Assembly: GCA_964023275.1 (NCBI GenBank)
Contig: OZ029919.1
Location: 32,519,561-32,583,560, forward strand
Source: Norana najaformis
Taxonomy: Eukaryota > Annelida > Clitellata > Crassiclitellata > Hormogastridae
DNA: 64,000 nucleotides
Reading direction: 5' to 3'
Position numbers and translations under genes: made by a program. Shown piece by piece: positions 53,546-64,000 of the stretch (positions are counted from its first letter, which is position 1; every line of letters begins with the position of its first letter). The notes beneath the pieces are model-generated. The model was not told the DNA's origin and made no database searches. It saw only the letters and a program-made list of their open reading frames with translations.

Positions 53546-56500
53546 AAATTAGAGAAACCAATGTATTATTTAGTTGAGCCAATGTAGCAGCAGTTGAAAA
53601 ACAGCAAGGAGAGAAACTGCATATTTTAAAATCCTCAATGTAGATGATAGCAAACAATTAATAGGTAAAACTAGTTTCTTGCATATCATACACTGAGGCT
53701 GGTATCTGAACTTAGTAGCTACAGAACCTAGCAAAACTTTATTCAAATAAAGCTTCTGTTAAAACAGATAAAAACCGATTTTATAATTTTCCCCTTCAAA
53801 AGCTCTTAAATATTTCATGTCTCCTCATATTTCAACATCTTGCTACCACTCATAACAAAAAGTTAAAGTAGTTTAAGGAAGTTTCTGATGCAGAATTCTT
53901 AGCAATGAATATTCAGCACATTTGCGGTGTATTTGGTTACATTAACTTGCATTTTATAAATCATCTTATAATAATTCTGATATCAAAATTTATATGATAT
54001 TTGAGGAATGCACAGTTTAACACAGGTAGTGCAGAAAATAAAATTTCAATCGCAGCTCTTAATAACGTGATAGAAGCATTCAGCTTTCACTTCGCCTAAA
54101 TTTAACGGCATCGTCACAAGCTAAAGGTTAACATGAGAAGACATAAAAATCATTTTAAGCAGCAGCCAGAGATCAAATGCATCCATAGCAAGAAGCATCT
54201 GCACAAGTCAACTGTCTGAAAGCATAATTTCTGGTTATATAATGCAGATACCATTTCGGCAACACATAAGGACATTTGATAACATTGTCATTTTAGCTCC
54301 TCTCAAACCTGCATCACAGTATTTACATGGCATCTTATAAAAAGCTCTCCAAAGTGAAAAGACAGACGTGTACACCAGACACTCGTTAAAATGCCATCTT
54401 TTGAAGCTATAATAAGAACCGCCTTGTAATGAAGTTGAGCTATAATGAATACATTTTCCCTAGCTGAACTAATTTTGGGACCATATTCCAGACTGTACTA
54501 TATTAGAATATGTGTTAGTAAAGTTTGTTATAAGGAGTCTTTGGTTTACCACAAGTTCCACCACAATGACAAGGTATTTGAATAGGCCCAAATATCTATC
54601 ATTTACTTATACAGCTCCCACCTGAGAAGACATTTACCAGTATTAAGAATCTAACCACCACAGAAAATTGATAGCGCTTAAAAGCAAATCCGTGAAAGGA
54701 AAACTTAAGAACAAATTCCGATACTTAAAAGTCTGGAGAATCTGAAATGATCAATAAAGACGGCAATATGTTCCACTCTAGACAATTAAATGCAAGAAGA
54801 AGCAATTACCTTCTCTAACTTTCCACATTACAAAATAAAAAACAAGCATATCTGTTGTTAATTCCCTCAAAATAAATACCTAATTTGGTAGCCCAGTCAT
54901 GGTTCAAAGCATACCACAGATAAATCAATCAAAATCATCTCATTTACAACAATACCACTTTTCTAACATTACCAGTAATGAATGGAAACAGCCTTAACAT
55001 GTAATATACAGTTGGTGAAAAGCAGCACAACAAAAGAACGCCATTCCTAAAACTAATTCCAACTGTCTACACTTCAAACAGATGCACAAAACAGAAAACC
55101 CACTTCGTTCTTAGACGCTAGGACTACTTAGAAGATCGAAACCAGAGACAGTTTAGAATTTCTAACCCAGCAAACCAATACTGTCATGAAGACTCCATAG
55201 ACCAACACAACCAGAAAGCTTACTTTGACTAGTACTGACAAGTTGGACAGATACAGTTCGTTCTGTTCCATTTATGTTTGTGTGTATGTTTGTTTTATAT
55301 GAATGTTACCAGTATGTATGCATGTCATGTATGTATGTAAACATATGTATCTAGACTTTTAATATAGCACCTTTTTAGGACCTCTCATACATGCTGCATA
55401 CAAGAGTACCTAACTGAAACAACACAGCCGTAGTGAGTATAAACACACCAGTGGCACCATCTGTGCAAATGACTACATCCAGGCATAATAACAAGGATTG
55501 GTATTCTGCCGTAAAGTAATGCATTCGCAATTAAATGTAACAGAAAATGTAATGCCACGATTAGTTCACCACAAAAGGTAGATCAACGGCTGAGAATTGA
55601 ACTTCAGACATTTAGATTTTTATATATCGGACTTGCCACTCTGCTCCACGCCTTCATTTAAATACTGGATGGTGAGCAACTCAAATCAGGAAGTTCTACA
55701 CTACAGAGTAACTAAGAAAAACTAATGCAACTATTAGCAATTTTGATTTCTATCACAGAAGATTACAGCGTTTGCTAACCAGAAACTCACACAAGATTAT
55801 AACAGTTGTTGCCCAAAAACTGAACTTACCTCTCTAGACATTTCTCCTCAACAGACAAACACCAGCACATAATTCAACAAGAAAATTCCCAATTTCAAAC
55901 AGTAAATATTACTCACAAACTTGCCAGATAAACTTTAAAGGGAGTCTGAATTCCTGCAATGCCCAAACAGAACTGCACATTTTTACCTTTCAGCTGTAAT
56001 CAGTATCAGTAACATAGACTGTGTAAACTTAGTGTAAGTAAAGTAAGTAAAAGTAAAGTATCCCATATCACACAAGTGAGATGTAGGGGAGGTGCTCATC
56101 TCCTCTTGGCCCTTGAATCGGCAATGGACGAATCCAAGGTCCTGGACACAGGGCCAGTGCATCGCAAGACTTGCCGTTTACTTCCCAGCTTATGCCGCTA
56201 CCAAATTATACTGCTTGGCACAGCGAGCACAAACAACTTGCATTGGGTCATTACATGGAGTCGAACCCGCAACCAAACCAAAATGACCAAACGTGTTATC
56301 AATAGACTACTGTGCCACACACTTAGTAGGCCTTAACTTTGCACATGACAAGTAAAGGCAACTGCTCATTTTCCTCTGTCCAGCCACGTCATAATCATAA
56401 TCATCGTCATCTTCATGACCATCATCTCTTTTATTCATCCCAAGTTAAGAACAATTCATCTCACAAAATGCTGTACAGTTAAACAGAATAAAAAAAGCAC

Positions 56501-57013
56501 ACTGAGAAGAGTCAATAGTCCTGCTTTCATTACAGCCATCTATGTACACAACAGCGAGATGAATATTAATGCATCACCACCAATACGTTCATTGATTTCA
56601 CAATAGAACTCTGCTGTTTTTGGGGATGTCCAAAAGATTATGATTTTTGTGATTTTGAAATGGAATTTCAAAGTGCATTACCATTGACTGACGCCTTGTG
56701 CTATGATAATGGCACTACAGAAGTCTGTAGATTAGATCTGATTAGAATTTTTCATGCCAAGGGCCCTGTTTATACAGCTGGATACATCTGTACAGTTCCA
56801 CAGTAAATTTCAAGATTCTTTCATTTATGCGCTGTATGTAAGCGCCTAAGACGTCTAACAATATATTTTTAAGTTTTTGAAATTACAGAAATCACAGCAT
56901 CAGGTGAGCGAAACAGATCTCATGCACGGCAGAATTCCATGTACATGCTATACAGCATTCTGTGGTCGATTAAGACCAAATCCATCGCAAATGTGTAACT
57001 GCGATGTGGCTAA
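53546..57013. other. Intergenic block between channel 4 and the armadillo gene
   Basis: 53580-53830 matches the downstream blocks of channels 1 and 2. 54400-55780 matches 39170-40245 downstream of channel 3. A SINE S1 is at 56058-56330. No gene is supported on either strand. Confidence 0.65.
56058..56330 (-). mobile_element. SINE family S1, near full length
   Basis: Reverse copy: 'gtatcccatatcacacaagt', 'gaatccaaggtcctggacac', 'tgccgtttacttcccagctt', 'aacaacttgcattgggtcat', then tRNA-like head 'gagtcgaacccgcaacc'. The short-ORF translation across it is not a gene. Confidence 0.8.
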
Positions 57014-60000
57014 CTAGCAGTGTGACTCGGGACAGACCACCATTGGCAGCTTTGTGCTCAGAACCTTGTGTACAGCATTAACTACCTCACCATCATAACC
57101 CAAGTATTCGAGGAAGAAGGTTGGCCCAACCCTGAAAATTAGAAAAAGTAAAAAAGGTGTACAGCCGCAGGTAAACGCAAATTTGCATATAGACTCTTCT
57201 AAAGATACTCCTCAGAGGCATTTCCGACCTAACAACGCAAAAACTCTTCCCCTCTTCCTCTTATCTCACTTTCCGATTCAATTCTAAATACCACCCACCG
57301 TAACCGTCTGACTGTCTGCCTGCCTTTCTCTTGCATCTTGACCTGGAATGGAATCCTTACTGCCCATCAATTTTGTTTTGACAAAAGCTGGTACCCACAA
57401 CGTAGCTTTTGCTGGGCTCTGTAGAAATCTTGAGCTTATGATTACAATTAAAAAAAACCATGATAGGTTTGCCATCTGCTAAAACTAAAGAGTTTCTATG
57501 GAGACGTGTAAACAAGTGTATTAATTTCATCTTTAACAGGAACTCAAGTATACCCAATGTTTAGGATGAGTGACCCACTGGATTTCAACCAGGGCTCTCC
57601 AACTGGTTTTGCGTTTTTATGATGGTTTCACTTAAAGTGACCATCGACTGATGTCTTGTGCATTATTGCAATAGCACTGCAGACTAAACCAGATTAACAT
57701 CTTCCTTTTTAGCTAACGGATGACGACGACAACGTTAATGACAACTGTAATTGTAATCATGACAATTTATATAGCATCGTCGGTAGCAAGCTACTTCAAA
57801 GGTGCTTTACAGTGTCAAATGTCGGATCACACAAGAGTAACTAGAACACGACTGATCGCAGCCACGTATGGTGTAAACTCTAATACAATAGCGAAGAATA
57901 TATACAGTGATCATATATATAGTTCATACCTTTCTAATACTTGGACACAAGCTGCTGTGCAAAACCCCAGCAAAGCAAGAATAATCTGGCAGCCGTGATG
58001 TCGAATTTCGTCATCGGGTGAATGCATCAGTTTCAGAATGACCAATTCTAGGCTTCCCAGCTACAATCAGCCGAAACATCGTCAGCAGTTAGTCTTACGC
58101 AAAAATCTTAATATTTGGATAATGAGCTTCCTTGAAGCTGTTGTTGTACAAAAACCATAGTATTGGGCTAAATACTGTAATATTTTGCTGGGTTCTGCTG
58201 GTTTTGAAGTTGGTGCTGCTATCACTGATGTGCCTGCATGCCTCCTACATTTCTGAGTTTTCCCAGTCGCAATCATTTCTTCCTGACTTATTTAATTTAG
58301 TAAAGCAACAGTGTATAAAGTATGCAAGCTGTAACTCACAAATAATTTACATTTCTAGTTATATCATATGTCACATCATAACGAGCAAAGCGGAAAAGTA
58401 AAGCTCCATGTCTCATACTGGAGCGACTGGGAAAACTCAGAAATGTAGGAGCATAGAGGAGGTGCTCATTTCTTGCTCATATACTATTAAACCGCAAGGG
58501 ATGAATTCCGGAGTCTTGGACATAGAGCCAACGCAGTGCAGAAATTGTTGTTTATTTCTCAGATACTAGCTGATGACTGGAACGTATTAATTCTGAAAGT
58601 TTTAACAGTCAAAGTGTAGTACATAGTTTAGTAGTATATAAGATTTTGAGAGGTTTTTAAAAGCCCTAAATAAATAACCAGATACATAAACAGAACTCAA
58701 CCAGCACAAAATCCATTAATATTACATTAAAAACTAATGTAAATTTCTAGCACCTCACAACAATCCATTCCTTGGTCTCTTGTATGGGTATTTTTCTCAT
58801 TAAATACTCAAATTTGATCTAAATAAAATCATATAAAAAGCTGTCTTTGCGCACAGCAGACTGATACATTCAGTCTGCACTATCATAAACCAGTCAGAGA
58901 GTATCCCTGACTCCGACTGAAATTAAACTCACCAATATTTCGCAGTTGTTACGAAATTTTGAGAAGTTAGCCAAGCCCCGAGCCACATGCCTCAGCACTT
59001 CTGTTTCATCAGATAAGTTATCCAGAAGTCTGCACATGTTGATCAGATGATCTGTAAGAGCTCCCTGGAAAAGAACGATACAAAAAAAAATTTCTAAACC
59101 ATTATAACAATAAGAAGCCATATCTCGTTGGAACTCCAGCTGTAATGAATTTTGCAAAAACCATTCTACAGTTCCAGAGAAATATCAAGATACAATACAA
59201 ACAGGCAACAACAACCAACAACTGTACGACTTGGACAACAATCCTCCAGGACAACCGTCAGTGACAACAACTGGACACAGGCCATGAACAACAACTGACA
59301 ACCTTTCCTAAATGCAAAATTGTCCAGTGTGTCATGCAGGAGACCACCAGTCCTGGAAATTTCCTTCAGCTGCCATGTCACCCCAGAACGCAAACCCACC
59401 AACGAAAGGCACGAAAGCAGGAAAAATAAATAAGCATCACCTGAGAAAATTCATCAATTGCCAAATTTGCCACAAGACAGGTGATATTGGCAAGGACAGG
59501 TAAACTGGTTGATCTGTAGGTCAACACCTCTGCCAAAAGACTACCATTATAAACATCTTCCTACAAGAAAACCAAACAAACACTGGCTACTTAAAGAAGA
59601 AACTTTACTTAAAACTCACTGTACCACATCTCAAACTTACTTGGCAAATCTTTCTTATATTAATTATTCAGGTCATAATGTAACAGAAAAAGCAATCTTC
59701 ACAATGTAATGTAAATAAACACTGACATACTGCTATTTCTACCATTACAATCGAAAACAGTACACCTGTGGTCAGATAGTTGATGACGAACAAGGTCTGA
59801 ACCTTGGAACCATGACTGTGAGGTGTGTTTAAAAGCAAGCTGTCCTTATCTTTACATTTTTAATACAATGCAATATGACACAATACAATAAGCACTGTAT
59901 TTCTCAGAGATCACCTTGACCGGATGACCCAAGTGACCACTTGATCTCTTTTGTCAAAGGCCGTTATTATTCATAATTATCTCATCCTGAGACCTGTAGC

Positions 60001-63000
60001 ACAAAGACTCAAGTCCTTACCTCGACTAATCTCTGCCTGTGCCACTCAGAACCACTGGAGATTTTCGCAAGAATCTGCAAAGTCACATCTTGAACCTGTA
60101 TGAAAAATACCATGACTCTGCTTCAGTAGAGATATCTGTATCAAGGGTAAAGAAAAGATTGTAAATTTCTGAAAAATCCTTTTAAAACCTTCCAGGGATT
60201 TCTGCCTCCAGGTTTCACGTGGGCCAATTAATGAATCAAATACCGTCTTTTTACCATGATAACAGTTCTGGATAAGTCTTCAGATTATGACCTTTTACGA
60301 CCTTGCAGGCTTTTCTGCCCCCGATTTCAGCTGGGTATGTTAATGAATCAAGTAGTGTCATCTGTACCATGATAACAGTTCTGGATAAGTCTTCTGATTA
60401 GATTAGTTTAGAAAAGAAAATTAAATGTGTGTAAATAACTGCTAACATCACACCAAATTTTGTGTTTTACAGTAAATAATACTAAAACACTCACAATAGA
60501 ATTTCTAATTAATTTTCTTTTCAACAAAAGTTTCTTACAGACATAATCAACATTTTCATTTCAGTCCAATAATAATCTCAGACGGTCTATAGCACCACTG
60601 CAACAATGTTCAAGGAATCATTTGATGGTCACAGCTAAGCAAAGTCAGTTTGTATACCAAATTCCACAGCAAGTCTGCCCAAAAACCAAAAGGGAAATCC
60701 AAGAAGACAAATAAGTCCAAGAAAAGACAAGTTTTTAGACTAAATGCACACAAGGTGATGCCAAACTTCTAAAAGGCCGACCTTTTCATCTTCTGATGTT
60801 GAAAGAATCAGAAGTTTAGCGAGCGTATGACTTTGTTTGTTATTGACGATGGCATTATAGATGTGTGGATGGTTGCAAATGACGCTGAGACATTCAAGTG
60901 CAGGAAGGCACACTGGTCCCATATTAGTGTTGCAGTAGGGCACCAGTGCGTCGACTACACCCTCTTGCAAAGCTACATGCACAAACAGAAATTTCACAAC
61001 ACAGGATATTACCCAAATGGTTTTGTCTAAATCTATCTGCAGAAATACAACTGTTTAGTCATTAGTCTTTATTTCTTTCTTAGTCTTTGTTCATTCATTC
61101 CCTCCATCATTCTGTATGTATTGTCTTTGTCAATTTAAACAGCGCCTCTCAGTGGCACTTCTTGTATGACAGCCCCTAAGGAAACAGGCAAGTTTCAGTG
61201 CAATGAAGTTGCAACATCCGTGCACTGTCTATGAGTTAGACTGACTTTAAGTCACCTGCTCACGGTAGCATCTTGTTACCTATTCAACTTTGCAAACATT
61301 GAAACAACTTGCTTTGATAAGCAGTTATAGTTGTCATAAAGAAATAGCGAATCTAACAAATATGATATTAAAGACGACAGCAATAAACAGCCCATCAAAT
61401 TTCCTTGCACAAGGCTACCAGGCATCACCATCTGTACGATCAAGAGCAAACAAAGACAAGGTATCGTAACTGATGCTGGTCATTAAGCAAACATCCCACA
61501 CCATCATCATGTATATGCAGAGCACACGTTTTAAGTAGAGCACTGGCCCAGTGGCCAGGATCTTGGGATCCATCCATCGTATGTATGTAAGTACATCTAG
61601 ACACTTTACACAGTACTTCTTAAGTACCTCAAAACAAAGTACTGCCAATGGCAGTCTAAGTGGTGTTAAATCTAATTATGAACATAAAGTTCATCAGTAT
61701 GTAAACAATTGGAAAAGTTGTCACCGCTAGGCTCTTGCACACACGCAGAGCCCGACCAGTGAAGCCCACTGCTGTCTCAAAGGCCTAAGAAAAGGCATTA
61801 AACATCTGCTTATGCACTGCTATGTGATGCTTACTTTACTATCTTACCAGTAATTACCTTCACCTTTACCTTTACGTATTTGATAATCAGAGGTGTTTGC
61901 AAACCAGACTACCTAGTAGTTTGACTGATTCGGAAGAACACAGCAAACGAATAACGCTGATGATGTCACGTAACAATGGATGCTGGCTTCTGTCAGTGTC
62001 CTGAAATTTTCTGCAACAGGACAAAAATGACTTCGGTAAAGCAGACTGTAAATTAATTTAAATGGAAACATTTAAATAACACCAAGTAGACTCAACACAT
62101 CTCACGCGTGGCTGATTGTGTGTGACACAGTAGCCAGTTGGTTTTTGTGCTAGCTTTTAATGCAGGGTATCTCAGGTCGAACCTCACCCGAGACAGTTAC
62201 TATGTAGCAAGAGCAAGTCCTTTGCAAACAACTGCTCAGCGCCATCGATTGATTCCTTGCATTAGATATGGGCGCATAATTAATGCATAAAAAAAATCTC
62301 AGATCTGGCAGACAACAGATAATGATAAGAGTCAGAGACAAGGTGGTAGACTGTTTCTGATTATAATACTTAAAAAGATTGTTGCCTCACAAATATCTGA
62401 TTGTATCAGAAAGTACAGCATAGCTACATTAGCACTTCTAAAGCTTTGAAACAATCACATGTACATAAAGCCCCCTAGAAAATGAAAACAAAAACAAAAA
62501 TTAAACTGTAGAGAAGAAGGAAAGGAAAACAAAGTTTGATCCTGAAAGAAAACTAAACTACTTCCCAACAAGGTTCAAATGAGCCCAACAATAACAACTG
62601 GAAGAACAGTTGTTACATTTATTACGCGTAATTACCTCACTATAATAGAGAAAAAGAAAACAAACAAGTGGAATGCTGAATATGGACAAACAGCTGATAA
62701 TAAAATCACAAAGTCAATTTCACGCATCAACGCTTTCACAATAAAGCAAGGGAAACAACAAAAACAGATCCATAATGACAATAGATAACGTTTCACCTAA
62801 CTGGTCATTCCTGGTCAAGATAACTGGCCATGGTGTTCAGAATCAAAGGAACCCCAAATTCCAATAACTGACATAAACTTTTAAAATTGTTAACAGGTTT
62901 GGGAGACCTACAGTAATTGTAATTGCAACTGAAGTTTTATAAAGCACCTCTTAGAGGATAAACTCAACAGGGGCGCTCCCGACCCTAACAACTAGAATCA

Positions 63001-63426
63001 CTGTTAAACAGTACAGTCTTCAGGCGCTTGCAAAACCCTGAGAGGTGGAGAGAGAAGCTCGAGCCGCAGATCTCAATAGAGATGGTTCCAGCAGGTGGGA
63101 CTGACATAAGCAGAACTTTTGGACTGGGCAAGGAGTCAAGAGCACACCAGAGGCTCGTTACAATATGCTTCATTATAAGACAAAAACCATTGCTAAATTG
63201 CATGGGTAGTTTACAATCACTGATTAGAACAAAGACAAAAGGCCTTTGAAAGCTCCAAAAAGGGACTCCATAGAACACACATATAGACATACATATAGAC
63301 ATACATATACACATACAAAATATGTATAACGTACTTGGTTAGAAGTTTGATAGTTCCGACTGATGCTAGGTAGTTGTGCAGCGCAGGATGTGAAGCAAGG
63401 CAGCGGACTGCCTTCAAAAACGTACT
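57014..63426 (-). CDS. Armadillo-repeat protein gene, partial (seven exons found, 5' end beyond the window)
   Basis: Minus-strand exons: 63426-63335 (LKAVRCLASHPALHNYLASV), 62010-61913 (HPLLRDIISVIRLLCSSESV), 60972-60782 (LQEGVVDALVPYCNTNMGPV; ALECLSVICNHPHIYNAIVN), 60095-60021 (VQDVTLQILAKISSGSEWHR), about 59513/59504-59441 (LANITCLVANLAIDEFSQ), 59064-58933 (GALTDHLINMCRLLDNLSDE; VARGLANFSKFRNN) and 57131-57014 (LEYLGYDGEVVNAVHKVLST, stop TAG). Phases agree for the first four and for 59441 to 59064. One exon is missing between 60021 and 59513, and probably one between 58933 and 57131. The helical pattern (..LLxxLxxxDxxVLxxVAxxLANLS..) is armadillo/HEAT-like, suggesting a scaffold or adaptor. 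I do not recognise the orthologue. No start codon or N-terminal exon is seen before the right edge. Confidence 0.7.
57250..57455 (+). mobile_element. LINE family B 3' end fragment
   Basis: 'ttgacctggaatggaatcct', 'caattttgttttgacaaaag', 'ttttgctgggctctgtagaa' in family order, with the final RT codons just before. It lies inside the last intron of the armadillo gene. Confidence 0.7.
57735..57815 (+). mobile_element. 'tatatagca' interspersed repeat (second copy of 285-340)
   Basis: 'gtaattgtaatcatgacaat', 'ttatatagcatcgtcggtag', 'caagctacttcaaaggtgc'. It shares order and sequence with the copy at the left end of the window. Confidence 0.55.
58242..58451. repeat. Perfect 29-bp inverted repeat with a 152-base spacer
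   Basis: The left arm 58242-58270 ('ctcctacatttctgagtttt' then 'cccagtcgc') is the exact reverse complement of 58423-58451. The right arm sits at the edge of a diverged S1-like SINE (58385-58580). It lies in an armadillo-gene intron. Confidence 0.85.
58385..58580 (-). mobile_element. Diverged SINE S1-like copy
   Basis: Blocks 'gaggaggtgctcatttc', 'gcaagggatgaattccggag', 'tcttggacatagagccaacg' and 'ttgtttatttctcagatact' follow the S1 order, but many positions differ and the tRNA-like head is not visible. Confidence 0.5.
60165..60405. repeat. Two-copy tandem duplication in an armadillo-gene intron
   Basis: Two copies of a unit of about 110 bases: each has 'ttctgcc.cc', 'aattaatgaatcaa' or 'gttaatgaatcaa', and 'ccatgataacagttctggat' followed by 'aagtcttc.gatta'. 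Confidence 0.8.
61590..61775 (+). mobile_element. 'tatagcgcc'-related interspersed repeat
   Basis: 'atctagacactttacacagt', 'ggtgttaaatctaattatga', 'cacacacgcagagcccgacc' in the same order as the copy at 21290-21480. Confidence 0.5.
62110..62200 (+). mobile_element. tRNA-like SINE head
   Basis: A box A-like 'cacagtagccagttggttt' and a box B-like 'caggtcgaacctcac' with tRNA-like spacing, but no paired acceptor stem. It lies in the intron upstream of armadillo exon 62010-61913. Confidence 0.45.
62905..63170 (-). mobile_element. LINE family A 3' end
   Basis: The same 3' structure as the element at 25003-25580: '(g)taattgtaattg' tail, 'ttataaagcacctcttagag', 'gataaactcaacaggggcgc', 'ttccagcaggtgggac'. 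It lies in the intron after armadillo exon 63426-63335. Confidence 0.75.
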
Positions 63427-64000
63427 CTAGACCCAAGAAAAACAAAAGATCACAACCACAAGAAATCACAATCGCAAGTACACATTTATACAGCACGCCT
63501 TCCAGAAAACTACTGAACAGTGCTTCCAACATCACACCATAAGACCACAATTGAAAACGATGGTCTTACACTGCTGGAAAACAGAGACCAAGGACAAGTA
63601 GTTCATGACACAGTTCTTATCTAATCTAACAACTTCTTTAGCACCCTTATCAAAATGCATAAAACATCAATTGATGATCACTTCAGGTAAAATTATAGTC
63701 AAAACTATAATCCGTTAGAGAACCCAAGTCGAAATCTGGTAGTTCAGAGAAACCAGTCGTCATCGTCATCCATTAGCTAAAAGGGGAGACATTAATCTGA
63801 TTTTGTATAACGATTTCTGCAGTGCCACTGCCAAAAGGACAGATTTATATAATGCAAGCATCTCAGTGTGGTGTTTCTGAACCAAAGGCAAAGCACGAAA
63901 CTATTGCAAAACAAAATCGTTACGTAAAAACAAAAAATGCTGAGAATGAAATCGGTAGTGCAATTATAACTGTCATTCTTATCAAAGCCATCATCATTTT
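63427..64000. other. Right edge; no exon assigned
   Basis: I expect this stretch to be intron upstream of armadillo exon 63426-63335. No second armadillo exon is recognisable. A short minus-strand acidic stretch followed by a stop (about 63770-63735) is recorded under rejected items. Confidence 0.4.

Noticed and set aside
58082-58276. Minus-strand ORF (YLAQYYGFCTTTASRKLIIQ) as an armadillo exon
   Set aside because: Several frames are open, the donor is weak, and the acceptor lies inside the 29-bp inverted repeat, so I could not choose a coding frame.
63735-63775. Minus-strand terminal exon ending in an Asp-run, Trp-Phe-Leu and stop
   Set aside because: It is only about ten codons long. It would end a gene 300 bases upstream of an armadillo exon that itself needs upstream exons, so the two would conflict. 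A similar 'taacggatgacgacgac' sits next to an interspersed repeat at 57715.

Overview
The window is animal nuclear DNA. It is AT-rich and contains multi-exon genes with GT-AG introns, many interspersed SINE and LINE fragments, microsatellites, and intronless genes with TATA boxes. Nothing bacterial, plasmid-like or phage-like was seen. The gene set (an NWD-type STAND NTPase, TM7SF3, an SCAF4/8-like protein, an armadillo protein and a DEG/ENaC channel cluster) fits an invertebrate metazoan, probably a marine one. I cannot name the species or phylum from the sequence.

Layout. (1) 0.5-9.8 kb, minus strand: an NWD1/NWD2-like gene. I rebuilt it from nine phase-compatible exons encoding about 1440 aa: an N-terminal DUF4062-like segment, a NACHT NTPase and WD40 repeats. 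(2) 12.07-19.2 kb, plus strand, divergent from the first gene: a complete ten-exon TM7SF3 orthologue of 617 aa. (3) 19.2-26.2 kb: mostly repeats. It holds several SINEs, an unrecognised minus-strand first-exon candidate at 23.5 kb, a 95-bp tandem array built from the tRNA-like head of a SINE, and a LINE 3' end. (4) 26.3-53.5 kb: four intronless DEG/ENaC channel genes (509-513 aa), all on the plus strand, each with the same proximal promoter and TATA box. Channels 1 and 2 lie close together, then 3, then 4. Between 3 and 4 lies an SCAF4/8-like gene (nine exons, 573 aa) that has the CTD-interacting domain and a short RS stretch but no RRM; it ends in a coiled-coil exon I do not recognise. (5) 57-63.4 kb, minus strand: an armadillo-repeat gene that appears to continue past the right edge.

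The four channels sit in larger duplicated blocks that carry pieces of the neighbouring genes. A fragment of the last SCAF-like exon lies at 34.5 kb upstream of channel 3, and a fragment of an armadillo exon lies at 29.65 kb between channels 1 and 2. A block of about 1 kb downstream of channel 3 (39.2-40.25 kb) matches 54.4-55.8 kb downstream of channel 4. The simplest reading is that an ancestral SCAF-like / channel / armadillo unit was duplicated in tandem and the flanking genes decayed in some copies.

The most interesting signals are in the channel cluster. All four copies have Lys-Gly where DEG/ENaC channels normally have His-Gly, and Gly-Ile-Cys at the G-x-S selectivity position. The paralogues are mosaics, and the stop codon with its polyadenylation-like tail has been amplified into a 3' minisatellite. 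Exon models come from reading splice sites and phase by eye; no alignment or transcript data were available.
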